Shown here piece by piece: positions 1 through 8,782 of a DNA stretch of 64,000 nt. Both the position numbers and the translations under genes were made by a program. The notes under the pieces are model-generated. The model was given only the letters and a program-made list of their open reading frames with translations, had not been told where the DNA came from and ran no database searches. The stretch is from Prauserella alba (GTDB taxonomy: Bacteria > Actinomycetota > Actinomycetes > Mycobacteriales > Pseudonocardiaceae), in the NCBI RefSeq assembly GCF_024171735.1, contig NZ_JAMTCH010000007.1, positions 186,001-250,000 of the forward strand, in the 5' to 3' direction. Every line of letters starts with the position of its first letter. Position 1 is the stretch's first letter.

Positions 1-420
1 CTGTGGCTGGCGAGCGTGCCGTTCCAGCGCACCGAGATGCCGGAGCTGCTGGGGCCGGTCGGCCAGCGGTACGCGTTCGCCGACGACGTGGCAGCGGGCC
101 GCGCGCTGGTCACGCAGGAGCTCGTCGAAGCGGCCGACGCGCTCGGCGGCGACGTCGGTGTCGCGTGGATCGAGCAGGAATGGGTGCTTGCCAGCGTCGC
201 GCCCAACGTCGGCCCTTCGCGGTTGGAGCGCCTGCTGCGTGATCTCGGCGAGATCGCCGACGTCATCGACCCCTCGGAAGAGGCGATGGAGGAGCGGTAC
301 GTGCCGGCGCAGGCGCCCGGCGTCGAACCGCCCGCCGCCGAACCGCTGGCCGCCGATCCGTCCGACCCCGAGGTCGACGAGCCCGGCGTGAACGCCCCCG
401 GCAACGGTGTCAACCGCTGA
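1..420 (+). CDS. hypothetical protein, 5' end outside window
   Basis: The frame is open from the first base, so the start lies upstream; 139 residues are visible. I do not recognise the family. The visible part is a mixed alpha/beta stretch of about 90 residues followed by an acidic, proline-rich and probably disordered tail (E/P/A/D runs, ending in GNGVNR). No signal peptide, membrane segment or cysteine motif is visible. Its TGA overlaps the ATG of the next gene by one base (TGATG), so the two are probably translationally coupled. Confidence 0.6.
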   Translation: MWLASVPFQRTEMPELLGPVGQRYAFADDVAAGRALVTQELVEAADALGGDVGVAWIEQEWVLASVAPNVGPSRLERLLRDLGEIADVIDPSEEAMEERYVPAQAPGVEPPAAEPLAADPSDPEVDEPGVNAPGNGVNR

Positions 421-1184
421 TGCCGACAGCCGTCATCACCGGCGCCACGTCCGGCATCGGTGCCGCGTTCGCGCGCGAACTGGCCGCTGAGAGCTACGAC
501 CTCGTGCTCGTCGCGAGGGACGACACGCGCCTGCGCACCCGGGCGGACGCGCTCGTGGAGGGCTACGGCGTTTCCGTCGACGTGCTGGCCGCCGATCTGG
601 GGACGGCCGAGGGGCGAGCTGCCGTCGAGGAGCGGCTGGCAGCCGGTGTCGACCTGCTCGTCAACAACGCGGGGCTCGGACTCGCGGGCGAGTTCTGGAC
701 CGCATCGCCCGAGCAGCTGCAACACCAGCTGGACGTCAACGTCACGGCGGTGCTGCAACTGACCCGTGCCGCCGTGCCCGCGATGCGCGAGGCGGGCGGC
801 GGCGACGTCATCAACGTCTCCAGCGTTGCGGGCTTCTTCTCCGGCCGTGGCTCGACGTACACGGCCAGCAAGGCGTGGGTGACGTCGTTCTCCGACGGCC
901 TGGCGTCCGCACTGCGTGGTTCGGGCGTGCGGGTCATGGCGCTGTGCCCGGGATTCACCCACACCGAGTTCCACGACCGTGCCGGGCTGGACAAGTCCGG
1001 TCCGAAGGGCATCTGGCTGGAGGCCGACGCCGTCGTGGCCGAGGCGCTGTCGGACCTGCGGCGCGGCAAGGCCGTCTCGGTGCCGGGCAGGCAGTACAAG
1101 TTCGCGGTGGCGATCGGGAAGCTGTTGCCGCGTGGGCTGATCCGCCGTCTCGGCGGGCTGTTCGCCGGCCGCGACCGCACCTGA
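420..1184 (+). CDS. short-chain dehydrogenase/reductase (SDR)
   Basis: A 254-residue classical SDR. It has the Rossmann motif TGATSGIG (residues 7-14), NNAG (82-85), a serine in the VSS segment (about 134-135) and the catalytic pair Y147-K151 (YTASK). The early TGxxxGIG placement and this length suggest a cytoplasmic NAD(P)-dependent oxidoreductase acting on a ketone or alcohol; the substrate cannot be read from sequence. The C-terminal extension carries the basic stretch [14 protein letters not shown]. It is coupled to the preceding gene by a one-base overlap. Confidence 0.88.
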   Translation: MPTAVITGATSGIGAAFARELAAESYDLVLVARDDTRLRTRADALVEGYGVSVDVLAADLGTAEGRAAVEERLAAGVDLLVNNAGLGLAGEFWTASPEQLQHQLDVNVTAVLQLTRAAVPAMREAGGGDVINVSSVAGFFSGRGSTYTASKAWVTSFSDGLASALRGSGVRVMALCPGFTHTEFHDRAGLDKSGPKGIWLEADAVVAEALSDLRRGKAVSVPGRQYKFAVAIGKLLPRGLIRRLGGLFAGRDRT

Positions 1185-1329
1185 ACGAGGCCGCAGGCAT
1201 CTGCCTCGGCTGCGGCGGTGCGGGACACCGCCGGGTGTCGCCGAAGGATGCGCGGCCGGGCGCGGTGGCCGTCACGTCTGGTGCGGGCCGCGGCCGGAGC
1301 CGGCAGGCGCGCGTGCCAGACTGCGGCCC

Positions 1330-1899
1330 GTGGCGACACCCTCGTTGGATCAAGCGGCGAAGAGCGAACTGGCCAGGCTCGTCACCGAGTTGTGCGTGGT
1401 GCACGGCAAGGTGACGCTCGCGTCCGGTAAGGAGGCCGACTACTACGTCGACCTGCGCCGGGCCACTCTCCATCACGCGGCGGCGCCGCTCATGGGCACG
1501 TTGCTGCGGCAGTTGACGGCCGACTGGAACTACGTCGCGGTCGGCGGGCTCACCCTCGGTGCCGACCCGGTGGCGACGTCGATGCTGCACTCGGCCGCGG
1601 CCGACGGCATGGTGCTCGATGCGTTCGTCGTGCGGAAGAACCTCAAGGAACACGGCATGCAGCGCCGGATCGAGGGCATGGAGGTCGCGGGGCAGCGGGT
1701 GCTGGCCGTCGAGGACACGTCCACGACCGGCGGCAGTGTGCTCACGGCTGTGGAGGCGCTGAACGAGGCTGGCGCGACCGTGGTCGGCGTGGCGACGGTC
1801 GTCGACCGTGGCACCGGCGCGCGCGAGGCCATCGAAGAGGCGGGCCTCGAATACCGGTACCTCCTCGACCTCGACGACCTCGGCCTGTCCGCCACCTGA
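1330..1899 (+). CDS. pyrE: orotate phosphoribosyltransferase
   Basis: Joins orotate and PRPP to give orotidine 5'-monophosphate in pyrimidine synthesis; a cytoplasmic dimer in the family. The 189-residue protein has the PRPP-binding signature VEDTSTTGGS (residues 127-136), the preceding catalytic-loop region RKNLKEHG (102-109) and the N-terminal SGK..YYVD segment, the normal length for actinobacterial PyrE. The start is a GTG. A CAGACT box ends seven bases before it, consistent with a leaderless transcript, and I see no Shine-Dalgarno sequence. A perfect hairpin repeat follows the stop. Confidence 0.95.
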   Translation: MATPSLDQAAKSELARLVTELCVVHGKVTLASGKEADYYVDLRRATLHHAAAPLMGTLLRQLTADWNYVAVGGLTLGADPVATSMLHSAAADGMVLDAFVVRKNLKEHGMQRRIEGMEVAGQRVLAVEDTSTTGGSVLTAVEALNEAGATVVGVATVVDRGTGAREAIEEAGLEYRYLLDLDDLGLSAT

Positions 1900-1938
1900 C
1901 CACCACCGGGCGACCCCCGAACAGCCCAGCGCGCTAGT

Positions 1939-1991
1939 GCCCCCAAGGGCACCTTGGTGGCACTCAATGCAACCAAGGTGCCCTTGGGGGC
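1939..1991. repeat. A-form hairpin repeat (terminator-like) after pyrE
   Basis: Perfect 20-bp inverted repeat: left arm GCCCCCAAGGGCACCTTGGT at 1939-1958, right arm its exact complement at 1972-1991, 13-base loop, then CGTTTT. It can act as an intrinsic terminator for pyrE. The same arms recur throughout the window (see findings). Confidence 0.92.
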
Positions 1992-2092
1992 GTTTTCGCT
2001 CCGCGTTCCCTAACGCAACGAATATGTCGGTCTCACCCACAAGGGTGGGCATAACGGGCAGACTTCCGCCGTCCTCGCGATGAAGGGAGTCG

Positions 2093-3703
2093 ATGTTGCC
2101 TACCGAACGCGCTGGGGTGACCCGTCGTGGTCTGCTGCGCTCGATCGGCGTGGCCGGTGGTGCGGGCGCGATGTTCGAATCGATGCGCGCACTCGGCCTG
2201 GTCGCCTCGCCACAGGCGCTGGCCGTTCCGGACTTCCGTGCACCACACGCGGGCGACCTCGCCGCGGCGAACCGTGGCAAGACGGTCGTCATCCTCGGTG
2301 CGGGCGTCGCGGGGCTGACGGCTGCGTACGAGCTCGGCAAGGCCGGCTATCGGTGCATCGTGCTGGAGGCGAAGGACCGGGTCGGCGGTCGCGTCTGGAC
2401 GGTTCGCTCGGGGACCACCGAGACCGACCTCGACGGCCACACCCAGACCGCCCGGTTCAGCAAGGACCCCGGCAGTTATCTCAACGCCGGGGCCGCGCGC
2501 ATTCCGCAGTCGCACATCACCCTCGACTACTGCCGTGAGCTGGGCGTGCCGCTGGAGCCGCTGCTGGCTCACAACGCGAACAACCTCATCCACGGCGAGG
2601 GCTCCGGCGCGCAGCAGTACCGCACGGTGAAGGCCGATTACCAGGGTTACGTCTCCGAGCTGCTGTCGAAGGCCGTCGACCAGGGTGCGCTCGACGCCGA
2701 GCTGACCGCCGACGACAAGGAGGCGCTGCTGACGTTCCTGTCGTACTACGGCGACATCGGCGACAAGAACTCCGGATTCGCGTACACGGGGAGCAGCAGG
2801 CGCGGGTACGAGGTCGAACCCGGCGCCGCCGACCAGGCTGGGGTGCCGCTGGGGCCGCCGCCGTCGCTGTCGGAGGTGTTGTCGAGCCGGCTCGGCCGGT
2901 ACCTGTCGTTCGAATCCCGGTACACCCACGCGATGACGTTGCTGCAGCCCGTCGGCGGGATGGACGCGATCACCGACGCCCTGCACACAGCCGCGAAACG
3001 CACCGGTGCCGAGGTGATCACGGGCGCCCCGGTGTCCGAGGTCCGCAACACCGACGCGGGCGTCGACGTCGTCCACCGTGGCCCCGGCGGCAAGGACACC
3101 CGGATCAGCGCGGACTTCTGCGTGGCGACGTTGCCGCCGAACCTGATGGCGGAGATCCCGACGAACCTCGACTCCAGGGTGACGTCCGCCCTGCGGTTCC
3201 CCGAGACGTTCTCCGCGGGGAAGCTCGGTCTCGAATACGACCGCCGGTGGTGGGAGCTGGACGAGCGGATCTACGGCGGCATCACCATGACCGAGCTGGA
3301 TGTGCTCAACATCTGGTACCCGTCTCACGGTTTCCACAGCGGTCGCGGCGTCATCGTCGGCTACTACACCGAGGGGCCGTACTCCGAGGCCTACAGCCGG
3401 CTGACCCCCGCAGAACGTGAACGCCGCGCGCTGATGCAGGGCGCGAAGATCCACGGTGAGAAGTACCGCCGGGACATGCGCGCGTCGTTCTCCGTGTCGT
3501 GGGAGCGCACGCCGCACATCCAGGGCGGGTGGGTGCACTGGCCGTCCCGCGATTCCGGTGAGTACGACCTGCTGAACAAGCCCGCGGGCAACGTCTACTT
3601 CGCGGGTGACTGGCTCAGCCACTTCATCGCATGGCAGGCCGGGGCGATGGATTCGGCGCGATACGTCGTCACCGCGCTGCACGATCGGGTGCGCAATTCG
3701 TAG
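2093..3703 (+). CDS. flavin monoamine/L-amino-acid oxidase, Tat-exported
   Basis: A 536-residue FAD enzyme of the amine oxidase family. Residues 8-30 hold a twin-arginine signal (GVTRRGLLRSIG, then a Gly/Ala stretch), so it is probably folded in the cytoplasm and exported. The dinucleotide motif VVILGAGVAGLTAAYEL lies at 65-81, followed by the family RVGGR element. The C-terminal FAD motif GNVYFAGDWLSHF sits near residue 500. The substrate is likely an L-amino acid or amine. The AAGGGAG Shine-Dalgarno seven bases before the ATG fixes the start. It appears to be monocistronic. Confidence 0.88.
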   Translation: MLPTERAGVTRRGLLRSIGVAGGAGAMFESMRALGLVASPQALAVPDFRAPHAGDLAAANRGKTVVILGAGVAGLTAAYELGKAGYRCIVLEAKDRVGGRVWTVRSGTTETDLDGHTQTARFSKDPGSYLNAGAARIPQSHITLDYCRELGVPLEPLLAHNANNLIHGEGSGAQQYRTVKADYQGYVSELLSKAVDQGALDAELTADDKEALLTFLSYYGDIGDKNSGFAYTGSSRRGYEVEPGAADQAGVPLGPPPSLSEVLSSRLGRYLSFESRYTHAMTLLQPVGGMDAITDALHTAAKRTGAEVITGAPVSEVRNTDAGVDVVHRGPGGKDTRISADFCVATLPPNLMAEIPTNLDSRVTSALRFPETFSAGKLGLEYDRRWWELDERIYGGITMTELDVLNIWYPSHGFHSGRGVIVGYYTEGPYSEAYSRLTPAERERRALMQGAKIHGEKYRRDMRASFSVSWERTPHIQGGWVHWPSRDSGEYDLLNKPAGNVYFAGDWLSHFIAWQAGAMDSARYVVTALHDRVRNS

Positions 3704-3828
3704 CGTTGAGCTGCCCGGTTACGGGGAACACCGAAAGCGCCGGGACAACGCATCGGCACCTGAACTGCATATCGGAACCATAACGGCCGGGGCGAAAACC
3801 TCCCCTTAGGTGTTTTCCCGGACGCGGA

Positions 3829-4308
3829 ATGTCCTCGCGGCGGGCTATGTTGAGCGTGACAGGGGTTGAATCGCAGGGGGTTGTCGCCGGTCACCGGGGC
3901 AGGTGGGGTCTGATGTTGGGGCTGTTGACCGTCATGGTCACCGTCGTGCATTTCCTTGCGCTGGCCTACATCGGTCTCGGCGGTTTTTTGGCGTGGATGT
4001 GGCCGAGGACGTTCTTCGTCCACGCGCTGTTCGCGGCGTGGGGTGTCGCGGTGAATGTGTTCCCGCTCGCCTGTCCACTGACCGTGGTCGAGGACTTTCT
4101 GCGCGAGCAGCGCGGGCTCGGCCCGCTGCCCGGCGGTTTCAACGAGTACTACATCTACGGCACGCTGATTCCGCATTCGATGCTGCCGTTCGTCGCTGTC
4201 GCCGCGTTGTTGCTGGTCGCGGTGTCCTACGTGGGCGTGTACGTGCTGTGGCGGCACCGCGTGCACGAATCGCACGCCGGTCACGGCCACTCCGTGCGAC
4301 TGGGCTGA
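3829..4308 (+). CDS. DUF2784-like integral membrane protein
   Basis: A small membrane protein (up to 159 residues) with four predicted helices. The order of elements HFLALAYIGLGGFLAWMWPR, FPLACPLTVVEDFLRE, then a C-terminal helix and a His-rich tail matches my recollection of DUF2784 proteins, whose function is unknown. Family members usually begin shortly before the first helix, so the true start may be an internal codon such as ATG 3847 or ATG 3913 rather than 3829. No operon partner is evident. Confidence 0.68.
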   Translation: MSSRRAMLSVTGVESQGVVAGHRGRWGLMLGLLTVMVTVVHFLALAYIGLGGFLAWMWPRTFFVHALFAAWGVAVNVFPLACPLTVVEDFLREQRGLGPLPGGFNEYYIYGTLIPHSMLPFVAVAALLLVAVSYVGVYVLWRHRVHESHAGHGHSVRLG

Positions 4309-4420
4309 CGAACCGGCGCGCCCACCGCTGGACCGGCGGCGTCCGCGCACCCGCCGGACCGGGCACCCGGTCGGTCCGGGCAGTGGCCGCTCCGATGCCG
4401 CCCCGCGGGAGAATGGCGGC

Positions 4421-5092
4421 GTGACGTCTGATCCGACCGGCTCCGGCGAGCCGGGGCCGACCGAGTGGAGCGCGAACCCCGAGGTGGGCGTGGGCCCCTG
4501 GGACGGCCCGTGGCCGAACGACGAGCGTTACGACCCGGAACTGCTCGCCGAGGGCGACCGCCGCAACGTCGTCGACGCCTACCGGTACTGGCGGCGCGAG
4601 GCGATCGTCGCGGACATGGACACCCGGCGGCACCCGTTCCACGTGGCGATCGAGAACTGGCAGCACGACCACAACATCGGCACGGTGGTGCGGACGGCCA
4701 ACGCGTTCGCCGCCGCGGCCGTGCACATCGTCGGCAAACGCCGTTGGAACCGCCGCGGTGCGATGGTCACCGACCGCTACCAGCACCTGCACCATCACCC
4801 GACGGTCGACGGGCTGGTCGAGTTCGCGGCCGCGCGGGCGCTGCCGATCGTGGCGGTGGACAACACGCCCGGCGCAGTGGCGCTCGAGACGGCGGCCATG
4901 CCCCGCGAGTGCGTGCTGTTGTTCGGCCAGGAGGGGCCGGGCCTGTCGAAGGCGGCGCAGGACGCGGCGGCACTCGTCGTCTCGATCGCGCAGTTCGGCA
5001 CGACACGGTCGATCAACGCGGGGGTGGCCGCAGGCGTCGTCATGCACACCTGGGTGCGCCAGCACGCCGACGTCGCCGACGCGTGGGGCTGA
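4421..5092 (+). CDS. SpoU/TrmH-family RNA methyltransferase
   Basis: SAM-dependent 2'-O-ribose methyltransferase of the SPOUT class, acting on tRNA or rRNA. The three family motifs are present in the 223-residue protein: NIGTVVRTANAF from residue 85, LLFGQEGPGLS (166-176) and TTRSINAGVAAGVV (194-207); the last two build the knotted SAM site. The N-terminus is an acidic extension of about 45 residues. The GTG start follows a GAGAAT box by six bases, suggesting leaderless transcription. The exact RNA target is not deducible. Confidence 0.9.
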   Translation: MTSDPTGSGEPGPTEWSANPEVGVGPWDGPWPNDERYDPELLAEGDRRNVVDAYRYWRREAIVADMDTRRHPFHVAIENWQHDHNIGTVVRTANAFAAAAVHIVGKRRWNRRGAMVTDRYQHLHHHPTVDGLVEFAAARALPIVAVDNTPGAVALETAAMPRECVLLFGQEGPGLSKAAQDAAALVVSIAQFGTTRSINAGVAAGVVMHTWVRQHADVADAWG

Positions 5093-5096
5093 GCGG

Positions 5097-5549
5097 TCAC
5101 GCGGTCACGACGGTCGTCTGCACTCGGACGGGCGTGGCCAGGCTGTTCGCGACGAAACACCCGCGGTGTGCCTGCTCGGCGAGGTCGTGCACCGTCGCCT
5201 CGTCGGTGCCCGCCGCGACCCGAACGGTGACGTCCAGCTGAACGGGGTCGAGACGCGGCGGCCTCGCGGTGGTGTCGAGCCTGCTGGTGGCGTCGTCGGA
5301 GTAGGCGAGGACGGTGACACCCGCTCGTGCGGCGGCACCCAGGAACGACAGCATCTGGCACGACGACGCGGCCATGACGACGAGCTGCTCCGGATTGAGC
5401 CGGTCGGCCTCGCCACGGAAGGCCGGGTCCGCGCTCAGGTCGACCGACGTCGCGGCGGGAGGGGCGGTTGCCGTGTGGGAGCGGGAGTAGGAGCGGATGC
5501 CGCCGGCGGTGGAGCCGGACCAGTGCAGGTGTGTCTCGTAGTCGGTCAT
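5097..5549 (-). CDS. OsmC-family peroxiredoxin-like protein
   Basis: A 150-residue OsmC/Ohr-type protein. Two redox cysteines are placed as in the family: C64 in SSCQMLSFL and C131 in HRGCFVANSL, with a conserved glutamate (NPEQLV) before the first. These proteins reduce organic or fatty-acid hydroperoxides in the cytoplasm. I chose the ATG at 5549 because TACGGT ends seven bases upstream and the protein begins in the usual family style (MTDYETHLHW); a longer reading to 5582 is possible. It is transcribed divergently from the ArsR-type gene. Confidence 0.88.
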   Translation of the reverse strand: MTDYETHLHWSGSTAGGIRSYSRSHTATAPPAATSVDLSADPAFRGEADRLNPEQLVVMAASSCQMLSFLGAAARAGVTVLAYSDDATSRLDTTARPPRLDPVQLDVTVRVAAGTDEATVHDLAEQAHRGCFVANSLATPVRVQTTVVTA

Positions 5550-5614
5550 GAGCCGGACCGTAGGCGCGGAATCCTTCGGCACTCGCCGAAACGTCCGCGA
5601 CGTACGGTTGCACC
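5550..5614. promoter_or_regulatory. divergent leaderless promoters, osmC-like / arsR-like
   Basis: The 65-bp gap holds two mirror-image -10 boxes. TACGGT at 5603-5608 is six bases before the ATG at 5615. On the minus strand, TACGGT at 5557-5562 is seven bases before the ATG at 5549. Both transcripts are therefore probably leaderless, and the regulator is well placed to control both. Confidence 0.6.
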
Positions 5615-6298
5615 ATGAGCAGTGAGCGCGACCTCACGCGGGTCGGTGCCGCGTTGGCGGCGCCCGCACGCTCGGTCTTCGTCAACCTGCTGCTGGACGG
5701 GACCGCGCGGCCCGCGGGCGAGCTCGGCCGGGCCGCAGGGGTACGTGCCTCGACGGCATCGGAGCACCTCGGAGTGCTCATGGAGGCGGGCCTCGTAACG
5801 CGTGAGAAGCACGGCCGGTACCACTACTATTCGCTCGCGGGGCCGGAGGTCGCGTTGGCGCTGGAGTCGCTCGGGCCACTGGCGGACGGCGTTCCCGTGA
5901 CGAGCCTGCGCCGCAGTCGGCAGGCGCGGCGATTGGCCGCTGCACGGTTCTGCTACGACCACCTCGCGGGAAGGCTGGCCGTCGCGTTGGCCGACGCCTG
6001 GACGCACCACGGCTGGCTGCACGAGCGCGATGTGCTGGCGCCCACCGACGCGGGCGTCGACGGACTGTGCGACCTCGGCGTGGACGTCGAGAATGCCGTG
6101 CGGGCGCGGCGGCCCACGGTTCGAGCGTGTCTGGATTGGACGGAGCGTCGGCCGCATCTCGGTGGTGCACTGGGAGTTGCGGTCGCGCTCCGCTTCGTCG
6201 AAACGGGCTGGGTGGTACGGCATCCGTCCGGACGCGGCGTGGACGTCACCCCGGCGGGCCGCGACCTTCTCCGACGGAAGTGGGGAATCCTCGTTTGA
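5615..6298 (+). CDS. ArsR-type winged-helix transcriptional regulator
   Basis: A 227-residue regulator. Residues 8-75 form a winged helix: recognition segment ASTASEHLGVLMEAGLV, then the beta-wing EKHGRYHYYSL. The roughly 150-residue C-terminal part resembles larger ArsR proteins with an extra winged-helix-like domain (VTPAGRDLLRRKWG). No canonical metal-binding CxC is present, so metal sensing is unlikely. The divergent OsmC-like gene suggests a redox or organic-peroxide role; this is inferred from context only. Confidence 0.85.
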   Translation: MSSERDLTRVGAALAAPARSVFVNLLLDGTARPAGELGRAAGVRASTASEHLGVLMEAGLVTREKHGRYHYYSLAGPEVALALESLGPLADGVPVTSLRRSRQARRLAAARFCYDHLAGRLAVALADAWTHHGWLHERDVLAPTDAGVDGLCDLGVDVENAVRARRPTVRACLDWTERRPHLGGALGVAVALRFVETGWVVRHPSGRGVDVTPAGRDLLRRKWGILV

Positions 6299-6321
6299 GC
6301 CGCCGGGCCGGAGGTTCCTAC

Positions 6322-6415
6322 GCCAACACGTGAATCCGCAACACGGGCCCCGGAGTCGGCAACACGAGCCCCGGAACACGCAACACGGGCCCCGGAGTCC
6401 GCAACACGGCGTCAG
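6322..6415. repeat. 21-bp tandem repeat between convergent genes
   Basis: Three full 21-bp units starting at 6338, 6359 and 6380, with partial units before and after. Each begins GCAACACG and continues with a GGCCCCGGAGTC-like half. The array lies between the converging ArsR-type and oxidoreductase genes and overlaps the latter's stop. It is related in period and sequence to the arrays at 8705 and 36561. Confidence 0.75.
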
Positions 6416-8619
6416 TTGGTCGGGGTGAGGGTGACCGGGATTCCGCCCAGTGCGGCGGTTCCCGTGGGAACGTCGAGGGCCCGGTCGTCGGTGAGCACGT
6501 TGGCGTTCGCCCCGCTGTGCCGGGTCGCCACGGCGGTCCGCACGCCCGCGACGTCGTGTCCCCAGCCGTGCGGAATGCTCACCACGCCCGGCCGCATCGT
6601 GTCGGTGATCTCCACCGGCACGTCGATCGATCCGGTGCGGGCGGTGACGGTCACCGGGTCGCCGTCGACGAGCCCCAGTCTGCCTGCGTCCTCGGGATGC
6701 AGTTGCGCCGTGCACCGGTTGCTGCCGCGCACGAGCGGTTCGAGGTTGTGCATCCACGAGTTGTTCGACCCCAGTTGCCGCCTGCCGATCAGGATCAGGT
6801 CCGTCGGCCTGCTGGTCGCGCTCCCGCCGGGGCCCCGCCTGCCGGAGCCCGCGGACTCGGGCGTCGATCGCGCGGTGCGCGACAGCGAGGCCGCCAACCG
6901 GGGGACGTCCGACACGATCTCCTCGGGTGCCAGTTCGACCTTGCCGCTCTCGGTGGCCAGCACGCCTGGGATGCGTGGCCGCATCGGGCCGAGGTCGACA
7001 CCGTGCGGGGCGGCCTCGAGGTCGGCGAGCGTCAGCTCGAACGGTCCCGCGCGCAACATCAGGTCGACGATCCGCTCAGGCCCGCGCCGGGTGTCGTCCG
7101 CCGCGACGCCGTAGCGGTCCGCCAGGTCGGCGGCCAGCAGGTCGTCGAGCGCCTCGACGTCGGCATCCGGACCCTGACCGGCGATGACACCACTGAGCCG
7201 CAGCAGCGTTCGCCATTCCTGCGGGACGTCGGAGGTAAGCGTGGCCGGGGTCCAGTTCGCGACGCTGCGCACCGCGAGTTGATACAACGTCACGTCGTAG
7301 TGCGGCCGTTCGAGCGGGCTCGGCGCGGGCAGCACGACGTCGGCGTGGCGGGTGGTCTCGTTGCGGTAGATGTCGATCGACACCATGAAGTCGAGGTCGG
7401 CCATCGCGGCATCGAGGCGGGCCGCGTTGGGCGCGCTCAGGGACGGGTTCCCCGCGATCGTGATCAGCGCGCGCACCCGGCCGTCGCCGGGGGTTTCGAT
7501 CTCGTCGGCGAGCGTCGCGACGGGCACCTCACCGAGGACCTCGGGAAGGCCGCGGACGCGGGTGTGACGGCGTCCGGCGCGGAACGGCTTGCCGGGCGCG
7601 GTGTTCGCCTGGCCCGCGGCCGCGAGGGGGAACATCGCGCAGCCCTCGCGGTCGAGGTGACCCGTGAGCACGTTCAGCACGTCCACGAGCCAGCTGGTCA
7701 GCGTGCCGAATTCCTGCGTCGTGGTGCCGATCCGGCCGTAGACCGCGGCGCGGTCGGCGGTGGCGAGGTCGCGGGCGAGCCGCCGGATGTCGGCCGAGGC
7801 CAGGCCCGTCGCGTCGGCGACCGTCTCCGGGGAGAAATCCGCCGCCAGCTCGCGCACCTCGTCCACCCCGGTGACGTGGCCGGCGAGCGTGCCCAGCCGC
7901 ACGAGGTTCTCGGCGAACAGCGTGTGCACCATCGCCAGCAACAGCAGCGCGTCGGCGCCCGGGCGGACGGCGTGGTGCTCGTCGGCGAACTCGGCCGTGC
8001 GCGTGCGCCGCGGGTCGACCACGACGATCCGCCCGCCGCGGTCCCGGATCCCGCGCAGCCGCGCCCGCACGTCACCGGCCGTCATCAGGCTGCCGTTGGA
8101 CACGAGCGGGTTCGCACCGAGCACGAGAAGGTACTCGGTGCGGTCCAGGTCGGGCACGGGGATCGTCATGCCGCCGCCGAACAGGTACCCCGACGAGTAG
8201 TGCTTCGGGATCTGGTCGACGGTGCCGGCCGTGTAGACGTTCGTGGTGCGCAGCGCCTTGACGAGTGCGCGCAGGTACGCCGAGGCGGACACGTTGTGCG
8301 AAACGGGGTTGCCGACGTAGACGGCGACTGCGTCCCGGCCGTGGGTGTCGATGATTCCGGGCAGGCGGGCGTCGATCTCGGCGAACGCCTCGTCCCACGA
8401 CGCCTCGACGAGTTCGCCGCCGCGGCGGACCAACGGTGTGCGCAGGCGGTCCGGGTCGTGGTGCAGTGCGCCGAGCGACGCGCCCTTCGGGCACACGTAA
8501 CCGTGGGAGAGCACGTCGTCGCGGTCGCCGCGGACGCGGGTGACCGTCGCGTCGTCCAGCGTGACCTCGAGTCCGCAGGTCGCCTCACACAGCGGACAAG
8601 TGACATATGCCGTTGTCAT
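6412..8619 (-). CDS. molybdopterin-dependent oxidoreductase (formate dehydrogenase-like)
   Basis: A 735-residue member of the DMSO-reductase superfamily. The N-terminal [4Fe-4S] ligands are C8, C11, C15 and C43 (CPLCEATC ... YVCPKG), with the lysine after the last cysteine that is typical of electron-transfer motifs. Molybdopterin contacts include LVLGANPLVSNG and the C-terminal dinucleotide-binding domain (LILIGRRQLGSNNSWMHN). There is no Tat signal, so it is cytoplasmic. Formate, nitrate or another substrate cannot be told apart, and I see no partner subunit or cofactor chaperone next to it. The ATG at 8619 starts the cysteine motif directly. Confidence 0.87.
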   Translation of the reverse strand: MTTAYVTCPLCEATCGLEVTLDDATVTRVRGDRDDVLSHGYVCPKGASLGALHHDPDRLRTPLVRRGGELVEASWDEAFAEIDARLPGIIDTHGRDAVAVYVGNPVSHNVSASAYLRALVKALRTTNVYTAGTVDQIPKHYSSGYLFGGGMTIPVPDLDRTEYLLVLGANPLVSNGSLMTAGDVRARLRGIRDRGGRIVVVDPRRTRTAEFADEHHAVRPGADALLLLAMVHTLFAENLVRLGTLAGHVTGVDEVRELAADFSPETVADATGLASADIRRLARDLATADRAAVYGRIGTTTQEFGTLTSWLVDVLNVLTGHLDREGCAMFPLAAAGQANTAPGKPFRAGRRHTRVRGLPEVLGEVPVATLADEIETPGDGRVRALITIAGNPSLSAPNAARLDAAMADLDFMVSIDIYRNETTRHADVVLPAPSPLERPHYDVTLYQLAVRSVANWTPATLTSDVPQEWRTLLRLSGVIAGQGPDADVEALDDLLAADLADRYGVAADDTRRGPERIVDLMLRAGPFELTLADLEAAPHGVDLGPMRPRIPGVLATESGKVELAPEEIVSDVPRLAASLSRTARSTPESAGSGRRGPGGSATSRPTDLILIGRRQLGSNNSWMHNLEPLVRGSNRCTAQLHPEDAGRLGLVDGDPVTVTARTGSIDVPVEITDTMRPGVVSIPHGWGHDVAGVRTAVATRHSGANANVLTDDRALDVPTGTAALGGIPVTLTPTN

Positions 8620-8704
8620 GGCCCGATGGTGACACCGGACACAGCCGACTGTCGATGTTCACGAGCGCAGCCGTATCGGCGTGCGTCAGGTGGTCGTGCC
8701 GGGT

Positions 8705-8767
8705 GCAGAACACGCGCGCCCGAATGCAGGACACGCGGTGCTGAGTGCAGGACACGCGGGCCCGGTC
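8705..8767. repeat. 21-bp tandem repeat downstream of the LacI-type gene
   Basis: Three exact-period 21-bp units at 8705, 8726 and 8747, consensus GCAGGACACGCGG plus a variable GC-rich tail. It sits just past the 3' end of the minus-strand LacI-type gene (stop at 8783) and upstream of the oxidoreductase start (8619). It belongs to the same family as 36561-36616. Confidence 0.78.
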
Positions 8768-8782
8768 ACGTCAGCGTGTCGG

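Noticed and set aside
2033..3682. A 549-codon minus-strand frame opposite the amine oxidase
   Set aside because: Low-complexity composition and no motif; the plus-strand gene has a Tat signal and FAD motifs.
3793..3817. GAAAAC...GTTTTC inverted repeat after the amine oxidase
   Set aside because: Only six base pairs with a 13-base loop; too weak to call a terminator.
6322..6415. CRISPR array at the 21-bp or 53-bp repeats
   Set aside because: Units are contiguous without unique spacers, and no cas gene is present.
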